The notes under the pieces are model-generated. The model was not told where the DNA came from. It did not search any database and worked only from the letters and a program-made list of their open reading frames with translations. A DNA stretch of 64,000 nt from Arthrobacter sp. OY3WO11 (GTDB lineage Bacteria > Actinomycetota > Actinomycetes > Actinomycetales > Micrococcaceae), in assembly GCF_001641125.1 (NCBI RefSeq), contig NZ_LWLP01000001.1:128079-192078 (forward strand), read 5' to 3'. Positions 18,079 through 26,906 of this stretch are shown here, in pieces (positions within the stretch are counted from its first letter, which is position 1; the number at the start of each line of letters is the position of its first letter). The position numbers and the translations under genes are program-made.

Positions 18079-19769
18079 GGCTCGCCGAAACCTCGGACCT
18101 CTGGTGGAAGAACGCGGTGATCTACTGCCTGGACGTTGAGACCTTTTTTGACGACGACGGCGACGGCACCGGGGACTTCGCCGGGCTCACCCAGCGCGTG
18201 GACTACCTGGCCGCGCTGGGCGTGACCTGCATCTGGCTGATGCCGTTCTACCCCTCCCCGGACCGCGACGACGGGTACGACGTAACGGACTTCTTCACCG
18301 TGGACCCCCGGCTCGGCACCATGGGGGACCTGGTGGAGTTCATCCGGGCGGCCAGGGATCGGGGCATGCGGGTCATCGCCGACTTCGTGGTGAACCACAC
18401 CTCCGACCAGCACCCCTGGTTCGTCGAAGCCCGCAAATCCACGGACAACAAATACCGGGACTACTACGTGTGGCGGAGCGACACTCCCCCCGATACGTCC
18501 TCCGAAGTGGTGTTCCCGGGCGAAGAGGACTCGCTGTGGGAGAAGGATGACGCCACCGGGGAGTGGTACCTCCACATGTTCGCCAAGCACCAGCCGGACC
18601 TCAATGTCACCAACCCCGACGTGCGCAATGAGATCGCCAAGGCGATGGGGCTGTGGCTGGAACTGGGCCTGGACGGATTCCGGCTGGACGCAGTGCCCTT
18701 CTTCCTGGAAACCCGCGGGCAGCCCAGGGACGAGGCCGCCAACCTGGATCCGCACGGCTTCCTCGCCGCCCTGCGCAGTTTCGTGAGCCGCCGCAACGGC
18801 AGCGCCGTGCTGCTGGGCGAGGTCAACCTGCCCTACAAGGAGCAGGTGGAGTTCTTCGGCGGACCGGACGGCAACGAACTGAACATGCAGTTCGATTTCA
18901 TGTCCATGCAGTACATCTACCTGTCCCTGGCCCGCGGGGATGCCCGGCCCCTGGCTGAAACGCTCAAGAGCCGCCCGCCGCTGCACCCGGACAACCAGTG
19001 GGCCATGTTCGTGCGCAACCATGACGAGCTGACACTGGACAAGCTCAGCGACGGCGAGCGCGAAGAGGTCTTCGAGGCTTTCGGACCCCGGAAAAACATG
19101 CAGATCTACGGACGGGGGCTGCGCCGGAGGCTTCCGCCGATGCTGGGCGGCGATCCTGAACGCCTCCGCATGGTCTATTCGCTGATGTTCGCCCTGCCCG
19201 GCACACCGGTGCTGTTCTACGGTGAGGAAATCGGCATGGGCGAGGACCTCCGGCAAAAGAGCCGGGCAGCGGTGCGCACTCCCATGCAATGGACCGACGA
19301 GAAGAACGGCGGATTTTCCACAGCCAAGGCCGCGGACCTGGTGGTACCGCTGGCCCGCGGAGAATACGGCCCGGAGCACGTCAATGCCGCGGCCGCCAAG
19401 CGCGATCCCGGCTCGCTGTTCAACTTCATGGTCACCCTGATCCGCCGCTACCGGGAGTCCGCAGAGCTTGGCTGGGGGGACTTCGCGATCATTGAGCAGT
19501 CCGAGCCGGCGGTCTTCGCGCACACCTGCAGCACGGACACCGGCGCACTGGTGCTCCTGCACAACTTCGGCGAGGAGCCGGTGAAGGTCAGCGGCACATT
19601 GGCCCACGAGGATGGGCCGCGCAACGCCTTCAGGGACGCCATCCTGCTGGACCTGTTCGACGGCGACAACATACCGCTGGAGCCCGACGGCGGTTTCACC
19701 GTTGAGCTGGAACGCTACGGCTACCGCTGGTACCGCCTCCACCGCAAAGGCGACCGGCTGTCGCCTTAG
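18075..19769 (+). CDS. GH13 alpha-amylase family enzyme, trehalose-synthase-like
   Basis: 564-residue glycoside hydrolase family 13 protein resembling trehalose synthase (TreS) and related alpha-glucosidases. It begins WWKNAVIYCLDVETFFD and has the conserved VIADFVVNHTSDQHPWF. The catalytic triad is Asp205 (GFRLDAV), Glu249 (LLGEVNL) and Asp317 (VRNHDEL). PVLFYGEEIGMGEDL and a C-terminal beta domain follow. There is no fused maltokinase. It is coupled to the LLM gene by an ATGA overlap. Whether it interconverts maltose and trehalose or hydrolyses a different alpha-glucoside is not decidable here. Confidence 0.85.
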   Translation: MRLAETSDLWWKNAVIYCLDVETFFDDDGDGTGDFAGLTQRVDYLAALGVTCIWLMPFYPSPDRDDGYDVTDFFTVDPRLGTMGDLVEFIRAARDRGMRVIADFVVNHTSDQHPWFVEARKSTDNKYRDYYVWRSDTPPDTSSEVVFPGEEDSLWEKDDATGEWYLHMFAKHQPDLNVTNPDVRNEIAKAMGLWLELGLDGFRLDAVPFFLETRGQPRDEAANLDPHGFLAALRSFVSRRNGSAVLLGEVNLPYKEQVEFFGGPDGNELNMQFDFMSMQYIYLSLARGDARPLAETLKSRPPLHPDNQWAMFVRNHDELTLDKLSDGEREEVFEAFGPRKNMQIYGRGLRRRLPPMLGGDPERLRMVYSLMFALPGTPVLFYGEEIGMGEDLRQKSRAAVRTPMQWTDEKNGGFSTAKAADLVVPLARGEYGPEHVNAAAAKRDPGSLFNFMVTLIRRYRESAELGWGDFAIIEQSEPAVFAHTCSTDTGALVLLHNFGEEPVKVSGTLAHEDGPRNAFRDAILLDLFDGDNIPLEPDGGFTVELERYGYRWYRLHRKGDRLSP

Positions 19770-19800
19770 CTGCGCGTCGGAGCCGGGACGCTCCGTCAGC

Positions 19801-20316
19801 TCATGCCACGCTCTCCAGAGTGCCCGGCCGGGAGCCGAGCCCTACGTAGGCACCCTTGAAGAAGACAAGGGGCTCTGCTCCAGCCCGGGCACTCAAGGCA
19901 CGAACTGCGCCCACAACGATGGTGTGGTCGCCGCCGTCGTACTCCTGCTCAAGCTCGCAATCCACCCACGCCAGGGCCTGGTCCAGGATCGGGCTTCCAA
20001 GCGGCGACGGTGAGTGGCTGACTCCAGCAAATTTGTCCGTTGCAGAGCGCGCAAACTGGGCTGCCAGGTGCTGGTGTTCAGCAGGGAGGATGTTGACGGC
20101 GAACCGGCCCGCTGCCCGCAGCAGGGGCCAGGTGGTGGAGGTCCGCGCCGGGCTGAAGGACACCAGCGCCGGTTCCAGCGAAAGGGACGAAAACGACTGG
20201 CAGGTCATGCCGGCGGGCCCGGTCTCAGCCGAGGCGGTGATCACCGTCAGCCCCGTGGCGAAGTGCCCCATAATATGGCGCAGGCGCCGGGGACTGAGGT
20301 CATATTGGTCCGTCAT
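19801..20316 (-). CDS. Flavin reductase (HpaC/DszD-like)
   Basis: Small FMN-binding split-barrel protein, about 171 residues, that supplies reduced flavin to two-component monooxygenases. The start is ATG 20316 with AAAGGA 6-11 bases upstream; the frame is open to 20346. It has the family motif MGHFATGLTVITA, GMTCQSFSSLSLEPALVSF and the FAVNILPAEHQHLAAQFA region. The nearest plausible partner is the LLM monooxygenase at 21200-22552, but the SRPBCC gene lies between them, so the pairing is inference. Confidence 0.82.
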   Translation of the reverse strand: MTDQYDLSPRRLRHIMGHFATGLTVITASAETGPAGMTCQSFSSLSLEPALVSFSPARTSTTWPLLRAAGRFAVNILPAEHQHLAAQFARSATDKFAGVSHSPSPLGSPILDQALAWVDCELEQEYDGGDHTIVVGAVRALSARAGAEPLVFFKGAYVGLGSRPGTLESVA

Positions 20317-20569
20317 GGGTGTCCTTTCAAGGGGGGGTGACCTCAATCAACCACCCCGGCATCCAGACCTCAACTTCGGCTGAAACCTGCCGACCCCTTG
20401 CGCAACGCGGGGCCGCCAGGCTTCATCCGGCGACCAGGAATGCCCCCTGCCCGGACCAAGTGTTACCCCTGGTTTCGTGCCGTGACGCACGAGGACGGAA
20501 ATCCCCCCTGCCATGTCCGGGCTGGCCTAGATTGCTAAAAAGCCCAGCACATTACAGGAGGTGTACCAC

Positions 20570-21070
20570 GTGTCGTTGACTACGCAGCGGACTACTCACC
20601 GGCTTACCATCAAGGCCCCGGCCGACCTGGTCTTCACCGTACTGCGGGATTCCTCCCACTGGCCGTTCCTGGACGGGCTGACCGTCTACTCCGAACGGGT
20701 AAGCGGCGATGACGCCGACCATGAACTCCGCACGTCCATCGTGGCCAACGGTGCCCTGAACTCCAGCCGCTGCCACCGCCTCTTCGATGCAGCCGCACAC
20801 CGCGCCGAATTCCGGCAGGTCGGTTTGGAGCACCCCCTGTTGAGGCTCGGCGGGAGCTGGGTGATCCTCCGTGCGGACGGCAACTCGGAGGTGACCCTCA
20901 CGCACGAGTTCGAAGTGGATGGGGCAGCAGCCGGGGACCTCCCGGAGCTGATGCACCGCACGATTGATGAATACAGCCGTCGCGAGCTGGAAGCGCTGCG
21001 CCTGAGTTCGGAGCGCCTGAGCCTGCTGGTGCAGCAGCACTCGGCAGGTGCCCACGCCAGCGAGGCCTAG
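20570..21070 (+). CDS. SRPBCC-fold protein (polyketide cyclase/aromatase-like)
   Basis: Hypothetical protein of about 166 residues. The start is GTG 20570, set by a perfect AGGAGG at 20556-20561; the GTG at 20561 overlaps that site. It begins with TTHRLTIKAPADLVFTVLRDSSHWPFLDGL, typical of START/SRPBCC ligand-binding proteins. A strand rich in charged residues and the C-terminal helix LPELMHRTIDEYSRRELEALRL follow, also typical of the fold. Ligand and function are not known. It is convergent with the organosulfur module, with a terminator between. Confidence 0.7.
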   Translation: MSLTTQRTTHRLTIKAPADLVFTVLRDSSHWPFLDGLTVYSERVSGDDADHELRTSIVANGALNSSRCHRLFDAAAHRAEFRQVGLEHPLLRLGGSWVILRADGNSEVTLTHEFEVDGAAAGDLPELMHRTIDEYSRRELEALRLSSERLSLLVQQHSAGAHASEA

Positions 21071-21147
21071 CACGCGGCAGGCGCGGCCGCGCACTGCAGG
21101 CGTCCACCCGCTGCAGGGGCACCCAGCGCCATCCTGTGCACAAAGGA

Positions 21148-21190
21148 AAGTACCCCGCCATTGCCGGATCAGCAATGGCGGGGCACTTTT
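21148..21190. terminator. Bidirectional terminator
   Basis: The stem CCCCGCCATTGC (21153-21164) pairs with GCAATGGCGGGG (21172-21183) and is extended by AAGT/ACTT-type pairs. TTTTT follows on the plus strand, and the AAAGGAAAG on the left gives a T-rich tail on the minus strand. It lies between convergent genes. Confidence 0.85.
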
Positions 21191-21199
21191 TGGCCGGGA

Positions 21200-22552
21200 C
21201 TACGCAGACTGTAGCACCCGGTTGTGGGAGTTGGCCGGTATGGCCAGCCCGTAGTGGCCGCGCAGTGTGCGTCCCGTATATTCGCTCCGGAACAGGCCGC
21301 GGTCCTGCAGGATCGGGACCACCTGGTCCACGAAAATCTCCAACCCGGAGGGCAGCACCGGCGGCATGATGTTGAATCCGTCGGCCGCGCCCGACTGGAA
21401 CCAGTCCTGGATGGCGTCAGCCACCTGCTCCGGGGTGCCGGCGAATGTCCGGTGCCCACGGCCGCCGCCCAGCCGGCCGATAAGCTGGCGCACCGTGAGG
21501 TGTTCACGGCGGGCGAGGTTCACGATCAGCGTGTACCGGCTTTTGGCGCCCTCGATCTGGTCCTCCGAGGGGAGGTCTGCCGGAAGCCGGGCGTCCAGCT
21601 CCAGGGATTCAGGTGCCACCCGCAGCACGTTGGCGAGCTGCCGGCGGGCGTGTTCGGGCAGGATCAGTTCGTCCAGTTCCCGCTCCAGTTTCAGGGCCTC
21701 GGCCTCGGTAGCGGCGATGACGGGAACAATGCCCGGCAGGATCTTCAGGGATACCGGGTCCCGGCCAGCCGCCGTCGTCCGTCCCTTCAGGTCAGCGTAG
21801 AAGTCCTGCGCATCGGAGAGGGTCTGGTGGGCAGTGAAGACCGCCTCCGCGTACCGGGATGCGAACTCTTTGCCGTCCTCGGAGGAGCCGGCCTGGACAA
21901 TGACCGGGCGGCCCTGGACGGACCTGGGGACATCCAGGGCGCCTTCCACCCGGAAATGCTTCCCCTCGTGGTTGGCCGCATGCACCCGGGAACTGTCTGC
22001 CCACACTCCGGCGCCCTTGTCCGCCACCACGGCGCCGTCTTCCCAGCTGTCCCAGAGTTTTTGCGCCACGTCCAGGAATTCCGCGGCCCGCTCATACCGC
22101 TGCGAGTGCGCCGGCTGGCCGGCCAGTGAGAAGTTCCGGGCTGCGGCGTCGCCAGCTGTGGTCACTACGTTCCAGCCGGCCCTGCCCCCGCTGATGTGGT
22201 CCACCGAGGCGAAGCGCCGGGCCAGGTTGTACGGCTCGTTGTACGTGGTGGAAGCGGTGGCAATCAGTCCGATCCGCTCGGTGACGGCCGCTATGGCCGC
22301 GAGCAGGACGGTCGGTTCCAGGCTGGTGTACGGCCGTTGGGCCACGTTCCCATGCAGCACCGGTGAATCGGCGAAGAAGATCGAATCCAGCTTTCCGCGC
22401 TCCGCAACCTGGGCCAGCCGTTGGAAATGCTTCACGTCCGTGCTGGCGAAACTGTTGCTCTCCGGCAGCCGCCACGATGCCTCGTGGTGGCCGGTGCTCA
22501 TCAGGAAAGCGTTCAGGTGCAGCTGCCGGGGTCCGCTTTCCGGCGCGCTCAC
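21200..22552 (-). CDS. FMN-dependent monooxygenase, NtaA/SnaA/DszA family
   Basis: 450-residue luciferase-like monooxygenase of the two-component type that needs an external flavin reductase. Typical signatures are LHLNAFLMSTGHHEASWR, FDSIFFADSP-like KLDSIFFADSPVLHG, RRFASVDHISGGRAGWNVVTT and the long VIVQAGSSEDGKEFASRYAEAVFTAHQ. Its start overlaps the stop of the TauD-type gene in an ATGA arrangement. With SsuABC-type transport genes upstream, it likely desulfonates or oxidises an organosulfur compound, although NtaA relatives also act on amines. Confidence 0.85.
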   Translation of the reverse strand: MSAPESGPRQLHLNAFLMSTGHHEASWRLPESNSFASTDVKHFQRLAQVAERGKLDSIFFADSPVLHGNVAQRPYTSLEPTVLLAAIAAVTERIGLIATASTTYNEPYNLARRFASVDHISGGRAGWNVVTTAGDAAARNFSLAGQPAHSQRYERAAEFLDVAQKLWDSWEDGAVVADKGAGVWADSSRVHAANHEGKHFRVEGALDVPRSVQGRPVIVQAGSSEDGKEFASRYAEAVFTAHQTLSDAQDFYADLKGRTTAAGRDPVSLKILPGIVPVIAATEAEALKLERELDELILPEHARRQLANVLRVAPESLELDARLPADLPSEDQIEGAKSRYTLIVNLARREHLTVRQLIGRLGGGRGHRTFAGTPEQVADAIQDWFQSGAADGFNIMPPVLPSGLEIFVDQVVPILQDRGLFRSEYTGRTLRGHYGLAIPANSHNRVLQSA

Positions 22553-23517
22553 TGGTTTGCCCCGGCTGCTGCGAAGGCCGGTGCCTGGGAGATTCCAGGC
22601 ACGACGACGGTCTCGGAGTAGGCGGACGAGTCGCCCTTGATGGAGGTGCTGCTGCGGCCGTCCACTCCGCGGGGGACGTCGCCGGCGATGGTGACGCGGT
22701 TCAGCTGGCGGGGCTGGCCGTCGTAGTTGTCCGGCGCATAGTGCTGGGTGATGCGGTTGTCGAACAGGACCAGCTGGTCCGGCTCCCAGTTCACCCGAAC
22801 CCCGTTCTCCGGGCTGGTCACGTACGCCTGCAGGAGGCGCAGGATGTCCTTGGATTCGGTGTTGGACAGGCCAACAATCCGGAGCCGCTGGGCGAACCCG
22901 CCAATAAAGAGCCCGCGCTCACCGGTCAGCGGATGGATACGGACAACGGGATGGGCCGATTCGAAGTGGATGCGCGTGAATTCCCTGCGCCGCTCGTCCG
23001 CGTTGGCATGCTCCAGGTTCTTCGGGACGGAGTAGTCGTAGTCGTTGGTGTGGATTGCCCAAAGGGTGTCGGCGAAATTCCGCAGTTCCTCGGGCAGGTC
23101 CTGGTAGGCGCCGGCCGAGGATGCGATCAGGGTTTCGCCGCCGTAAGCCGGCAGGGTGATGCTGCGCAGGGTGGAGGCCTGGGGCGGGTTCACGACGAAC
23201 GTGACATCCGTGTGCCAGTTGTTGGCACTCCCGTTTTCGCTGTCCACTGGCAGGACGGCCGGTTTGCCGTCCACCGAAGCCACCGTGGGGTGGGCTTTGG
23301 TGAGCGGGCCGAAGTGGCTGGCGAATCGCACCTGGTCCTCGTCGGTGCCGATGTTGGCTTCCCGGAAGACGAGGGCTTTGTGGGTGTTCAGGGCGGCACG
23401 GATCTGCGCCACCGTGTCCGGCGACAGGTCCCTGCTGAGGTCAAGGCCGCGGATTTCCGCGCCGATGCGGGCACTCAGCTTGGTGAACTGGAGTTTGGTT
23501 TCGGTGATGACGGTCAT
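22549..23517 (-). CDS. TauD/TfdA-family Fe(II)/2-oxoglutarate dioxygenase
   Basis: 322-residue dioxygenase that probably oxidises a sulfonate or alkyl sulfate to release sulfite or sulfate. The iron facial triad is visible as His102 and Asp104 (NNWHTDVTF) and His259 (ITQHYAPDNY). The 2-oxoglutarate-binding Arg is Arg274 (LNRVTIAGD). The start is ATG 23517 with AAAGGAAG 5 bases upstream. It is the fourth gene of the minus-strand ABC-oxygenase unit and is coupled to the following monooxygenase. The closest known types are TauD and AtsK. Confidence 0.88.
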   Translation of the reverse strand: MTVITETKLQFTKLSARIGAEIRGLDLSRDLSPDTVAQIRAALNTHKALVFREANIGTDEDQVRFASHFGPLTKAHPTVASVDGKPAVLPVDSENGSANNWHTDVTFVVNPPQASTLRSITLPAYGGETLIASSAGAYQDLPEELRNFADTLWAIHTNDYDYSVPKNLEHANADERRREFTRIHFESAHPVVRIHPLTGERGLFIGGFAQRLRIVGLSNTESKDILRLLQAYVTSPENGVRVNWEPDQLVLFDNRITQHYAPDNYDGQPRQLNRVTIAGDVPRGVDGRSSTSIKGDSSAYSETVVVPGISQAPAFAAAGANQ

Positions 23518-23561
23518 TGGATCTTCCTTTGCAGTTCAGTCGGACAGTTCAGTTGGGCAGT

Positions 23562-24443
23562 TCAGGATGTGGAGCCGACGGCGGTGCGCCAGCGGGAGAA
23601 GTGCCGTTCCAGGGCCACGAGCAGAGCGTTGACGGCGAGGCCCAGCACGGAGACGGTCAGGATGCCGGCGTACATGTCCGGGATCAGGAAGCTCATTTGC
23701 GAATTGACGATCAGGTAGCCGAGCCCGGCCTTGGCGCCCACCATTTCGGCGGCGATCAGGACCAGGATGGACGATGTCCCGGCCATCCTGATCCCTGTGA
23801 AGATCGTGGGGACCGCAGACGGCAGGATCACCTTCTGGAAGAGCCGGAAACTGTTCATCCCCAAGGATTTGGCGGCACGGATGAGCAGCGGGTCCACGGT
23901 CCGGACGCCGGCGATGGTGTTCAGCAGGACCGGGAAGAAGGCGGCGTAGGCCACGATGGTGATCTTGGATTCCTCGCCGATGCCCAGCAGCAGGGTGAAC
24001 ACCGGCAGCAGTGCCAGGGTGGCCGTGTTCCGGAAAAGCTCCAGGAGCGGGTTCAGGAACGAATTCAGCCAGCCGTACCAGGCGATCAGGAGCCCCAGCA
24101 CCACGGCCGTGACCACTGCAATCCCGAATCCGGATACCGAGCGGGTGAGGCTCGCCTGCAGATGGCTCTGCAGCTGCCCGGCTTCCACGAGCCTGGCACC
24201 GGCGGCGAGGACTTCGTGCAGCGGCGGCAGGAACACGCGGGTGGAGGGGCTGGCCAGATACAGCGGCCCCACTTCCCAGAGTGCCAGGAAAAGCACCACG
24301 GCAAGGGATTTCCAGCCGGCGCGGGCCGCCAGGTGTGCCACGTAGGAGAGCCTGCCCGCCTTCTGGCGTTCCGCCGCAGGCAGGGCTGGAGAGTGTTCGA
24401 CGGCGGCAGGCGCCTCCGGGGGGCGGGTCAACACTGTACTCAT
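23562..24443 (-). CDS. ssuC: ABC transporter permease, SsuC/TauC-like
   Basis: Inner-membrane permease of a sulfonate-type ABC importer, 293 residues, with about six hydrophobic segments after a polar N-terminus. The ATPase-docking EAA-like loop appears as RAAKSLGMNSFRLFQKVILPSAVPTIFTGIRMAG. The start codon shares one base with the ssuB stop (TGATG). Nitrate or taurine permeases look alike; the downstream oxygenases favour an organosulfur substrate. Confidence 0.88.
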   Translation of the reverse strand: MSTVLTRPPEAPAAVEHSPALPAAERQKAGRLSYVAHLAARAGWKSLAVVLFLALWEVGPLYLASPSTRVFLPPLHEVLAAGARLVEAGQLQSHLQASLTRSVSGFGIAVVTAVVLGLLIAWYGWLNSFLNPLLELFRNTATLALLPVFTLLLGIGEESKITIVAYAAFFPVLLNTIAGVRTVDPLLIRAAKSLGMNSFRLFQKVILPSAVPTIFTGIRMAGTSSILVLIAAEMVGAKAGLGYLIVNSQMSFLIPDMYAGILTVSVLGLAVNALLVALERHFSRWRTAVGSTS

Positions 24444-25327
24444 CAGGCTGCGCTCCTTTCGAGCGGCTGTTCATCGGGGGCGGTGCCGTCCGGCAGGATC
24501 TTCCGGTGGCCGGAGTCCCGGGCGAGGCGGACTTCGTCGTGCAGCAGCGACCACACCTGGTGGCGGCGTTCCACAAAGGCGGGGTGCGAGCGGATGTCCG
24601 CGTCGCCGTCGCCCTCGGGAATGTTGATGGCCACGATTTCCTTGAGTTTTCCCGGCCGGGCGCTCAGCACCGCCACCCGCTGGCCGAGGTACACCGCTTC
24701 GTCGATCCCGTGGGTGATGAAGACGATGGTCTTCCCGGTCGCCTTCCAGATCCGCAGGAGCTCGTCCTGGAGCTGTTCACGGGTCTGGGCGTCAAGGGCG
24801 GCGAAGGGCTCGTCCATCAGCAGAACCTCCGGCTCATAGGCGAGGCTCCTTGCGATGGCCACGCGCTGCTTCATACCGCCGGACAGTTCGTGAGGATAGC
24901 GGTCCCCGAACCCGGCAAGGCCCACCAGGTCCAGGAATTCGCTGGCCTTCGCCGCCCTTTCCTTTTTGGACAGGCCAGTGTTCTCGAGGCCTATTGAAAC
25001 GTTGGCCGACGCCGTCCGCCAGGGAAACAGCGCGTACTGCTGGAAGACGACTGCCCGGTCCGGGCCCGGTCCTGTCACTTCCTTTCCGTCCACCAGGACC
25101 TCTCCCGCTGTGGGACGGGAGAGCCCGGCCAGCAGGTCCAGGAGCGTGGTCTTGCCTGAGCCGCTGGGGCCCACGAGGGTGAGGAACTCGCCGGCGGCGA
25201 CGTCCAGGCTGAGGCTGTCGATGGCGGTGAGGACTGAGGGCTCCCCCTGGCGGCGGCTGCCCGTACCCTTGCCTGCCCGGATACTGAATTCCTTGGTGAC
25301 GTTTCGGAGGCTGATTTTGGGGGTCAT
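24443..25327 (-). CDS. ssuB: ABC transporter ATPase, SsuB/TauB-like
   Basis: 294-residue ATPase of the importer. It has the Walker A GPSGSGKTT, a Q-loop in VFQQYALFPWRTA, the signature LSGGMKQRVAIARSL, the Walker B VLLMDEPFAALD and the switch His in VFITHGIDEA. It follows the binding-protein gene by 3 bases and overlaps ssuC by one. The C-terminal extension of about 40 residues after the ATPase core is common in the SsuB/TauB branch. Confidence 0.9.
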   Translation of the reverse strand: MTPKISLRNVTKEFSIRAGKGTGSRRQGEPSVLTAIDSLSLDVAAGEFLTLVGPSGSGKTTLLDLLAGLSRPTAGEVLVDGKEVTGPGPDRAVVFQQYALFPWRTASANVSIGLENTGLSKKERAAKASEFLDLVGLAGFGDRYPHELSGGMKQRVAIARSLAYEPEVLLMDEPFAALDAQTREQLQDELLRIWKATGKTIVFITHGIDEAVYLGQRVAVLSARPGKLKEIVAINIPEGDGDADIRSHPAFVERRHQVWSLLHDEVRLARDSGHRKILPDGTAPDEQPLERSAA

Positions 25328-25330
25328 CGT

Positions 25331-26422
25331 CTATCCTTTCGGGGTTGCGGCCGGCGCCGGGGTTTCCAGCAGGTTGAACTCGTTGGTGTAGAGCGTGGAG
25401 GTATCAAGGTCGCCGGTGATAATTGTGATAATCCCGGCCGACTTCAGGTAGTCGGCCCAGCGGGTGAAATCGGTGTCCTGGATCCGGCCGCCCGGCGAGG
25501 CAACGCCCACGCTCTTCCAGTACTTCAGCGCCTCAGTACTCTCGTTGCGGCCCCGTTTGGCGATGATTTCCTCGAATTTGGCGATCACCTGCTCCCGTGG
25601 GGTGCTCCGCTGCCATTCGATGGCCTTGGCCACCCCGGTGACCAGCGTCCGGCTGGTCTCCGGGTTCTTCGCCAGGAAGTCATGGCGAAGGACGTACTGC
25701 CCGGCGTCGAACGGTCCTCCGATGACGCCGACGTCGGTGAAGAGGGCACGGACGCCTCCCTCCGCGAGCGCACGGTCCTGCAGCACTCCGCCCAGTGTTC
25801 CCACGTCGACCTGCTTCTTGCGCAGGGCAACTTCGGTTTCGTTCGGCGGAACCACCACCAGCTGCACCTGCTTGATCTCCTCGGGAGTCAGGCCGCTGTT
25901 CTTGAGGTGCGTGGTGATCACGGCCTCGTGGTGGGCGCCAAGGGTGTTCACGGCGATCTTCTTGCCGATCAGGTCCCTGGCAGTGCGGATGGGGCTGCCT
26001 TCCTCCACGTAGTACCCCGTGAAGGTCTCGTTGTCCTCCCCGTAGTAGTTGATGACGGCTTTGACCGGCGCACCGGCCTCGATCAGCTTGATCACGGCTC
26101 CGGTGAAGGCTCCCCCGATGTCCGTCTGGTCTGTGGCCACGGATTGGATGCTCTGCGGCCCGCTGGTGGTGTTGCTGACCCATTCGAGCTTGACGTCGCC
26201 CAGATAGCCGAGGTCTTCCGCCACTTCCACCAGGGCTACTGTGTTGGGCGAACCCTGGTACCGGACGGTTTTCACCTCAGCGCCGCCGTCGCTCCCGGCC
26301 TGTTGTGCCGTAGCGGGACCGCCGCAACCGGACAGCGCCAGCGTGACTGCCACGACTGCAGCCATGGCGAATGCCGTTCCTGTGGTGCGGATAGTTCGTG
26401 CGGGCAGGAGGCGGTTTTTCAT
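25331..26422 (-). CDS. ssuA: Sulfonate/nitrate/taurine-type ABC substrate-binding lipoprotein
   Basis: Extracellular substrate-binding lipoprotein that heads the importer operon. The start is taken at ATG 26422 (MKNRLLPAR), which gives a proper lipoprotein signal: a basic start, a hydrophobic core and a lipobox LSGC with Cys33. The mature part has VRYQGSPNTVALVEVAEDLGYLGDVKLEWV and VATDQTDIGGAFTGAVIKLIEAG, typical of SsuA/NrtA-type type-2 binding folds. The frame is open to 26482. The ligand is inferred from the downstream oxygenases. Confidence 0.85.
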   Translation of the reverse strand: MKNRLLPARTIRTTGTAFAMAAVVAVTLALSGCGGPATAQQAGSDGGAEVKTVRYQGSPNTVALVEVAEDLGYLGDVKLEWVSNTTSGPQSIQSVATDQTDIGGAFTGAVIKLIEAGAPVKAVINYYGEDNETFTGYYVEEGSPIRTARDLIGKKIAVNTLGAHHEAVITTHLKNSGLTPEEIKQVQLVVVPPNETEVALRKKQVDVGTLGGVLQDRALAEGGVRALFTDVGVIGGPFDAGQYVLRHDFLAKNPETSRTLVTGVAKAIEWQRSTPREQVIAKFEEIIAKRGRNESTEALKYWKSVGVASPGGRIQDTDFTRWADYLKSAGIITIITGDLDTSTLYTNEFNLLETPAPAATPKG

Positions 26423-26906
26423 GGTGGTGGGTCTTTCTGCAGTTCGGGTGTCGATCCGGACCATCTGGCTCGTGGCAACCACTAGAACAGAGAAGAATCA
26501 CCGGCAGAAGCGGCGGCTTAACAGCGCGAAACGGCAGGCAACTGCGGGAAAACGGGAGTAACAGAAGTCCTCGCGGCGTAGTGTTCGGACACTCCGCTGC
26601 ACGTTGTGCCGCCGGCCGACACATGGCGCATCGGGACGTAAGGCAATCAGGTACCGGAGGTTCATGACGGTTCATACGACGACGCGCAGGTCCACAGCAG
26701 CGCAACGTGTGCCGTACTTTGAGCGGTGGATGCCGGCGCCCTGCCCGCATGGGCATCACGTCAGAGGGCGCACCGTCCCAGAAATGCCAGGTGGGTGTCG
26801 CCAATATTTCTGCCGGTGAGCTTCGTTTGTTACCCGCGGCCCGCCATCGCCCCCGGCGGAACTGCAGCCGGCGCGCCGTCGTCGTCCGGGTGTGAAAAAA
26901 TCAACC
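26423..26906. other. 484-base intergenic region, no gene recognised
   Basis: This region separates the divergent ssuA operon and the aminotransferase gene and must hold both promoters. Short open frames on both strands lack coding character. I saw no convincing riboswitch or leader peptide by eye. A GGAGG just before ATG 26664 is only 3 bases away and opens a frame with no recognisable protein. Confidence 0.4.

Noticed and set aside
17964..19742. A 592-codon open frame opposite the GH13 gene
   Set aside because: The plus strand encodes an intact GH13 enzyme with all catalytic residues; the opposite frame is a GC-skewed shadow with no domains.
26423..26906. Riboswitch or Cys-rich leader peptide upstream of the sulfonate importer
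   Set aside because: Several short frames exist on the minus strand, some with Cys, but none has a good ribosome site or a recognisable motif.
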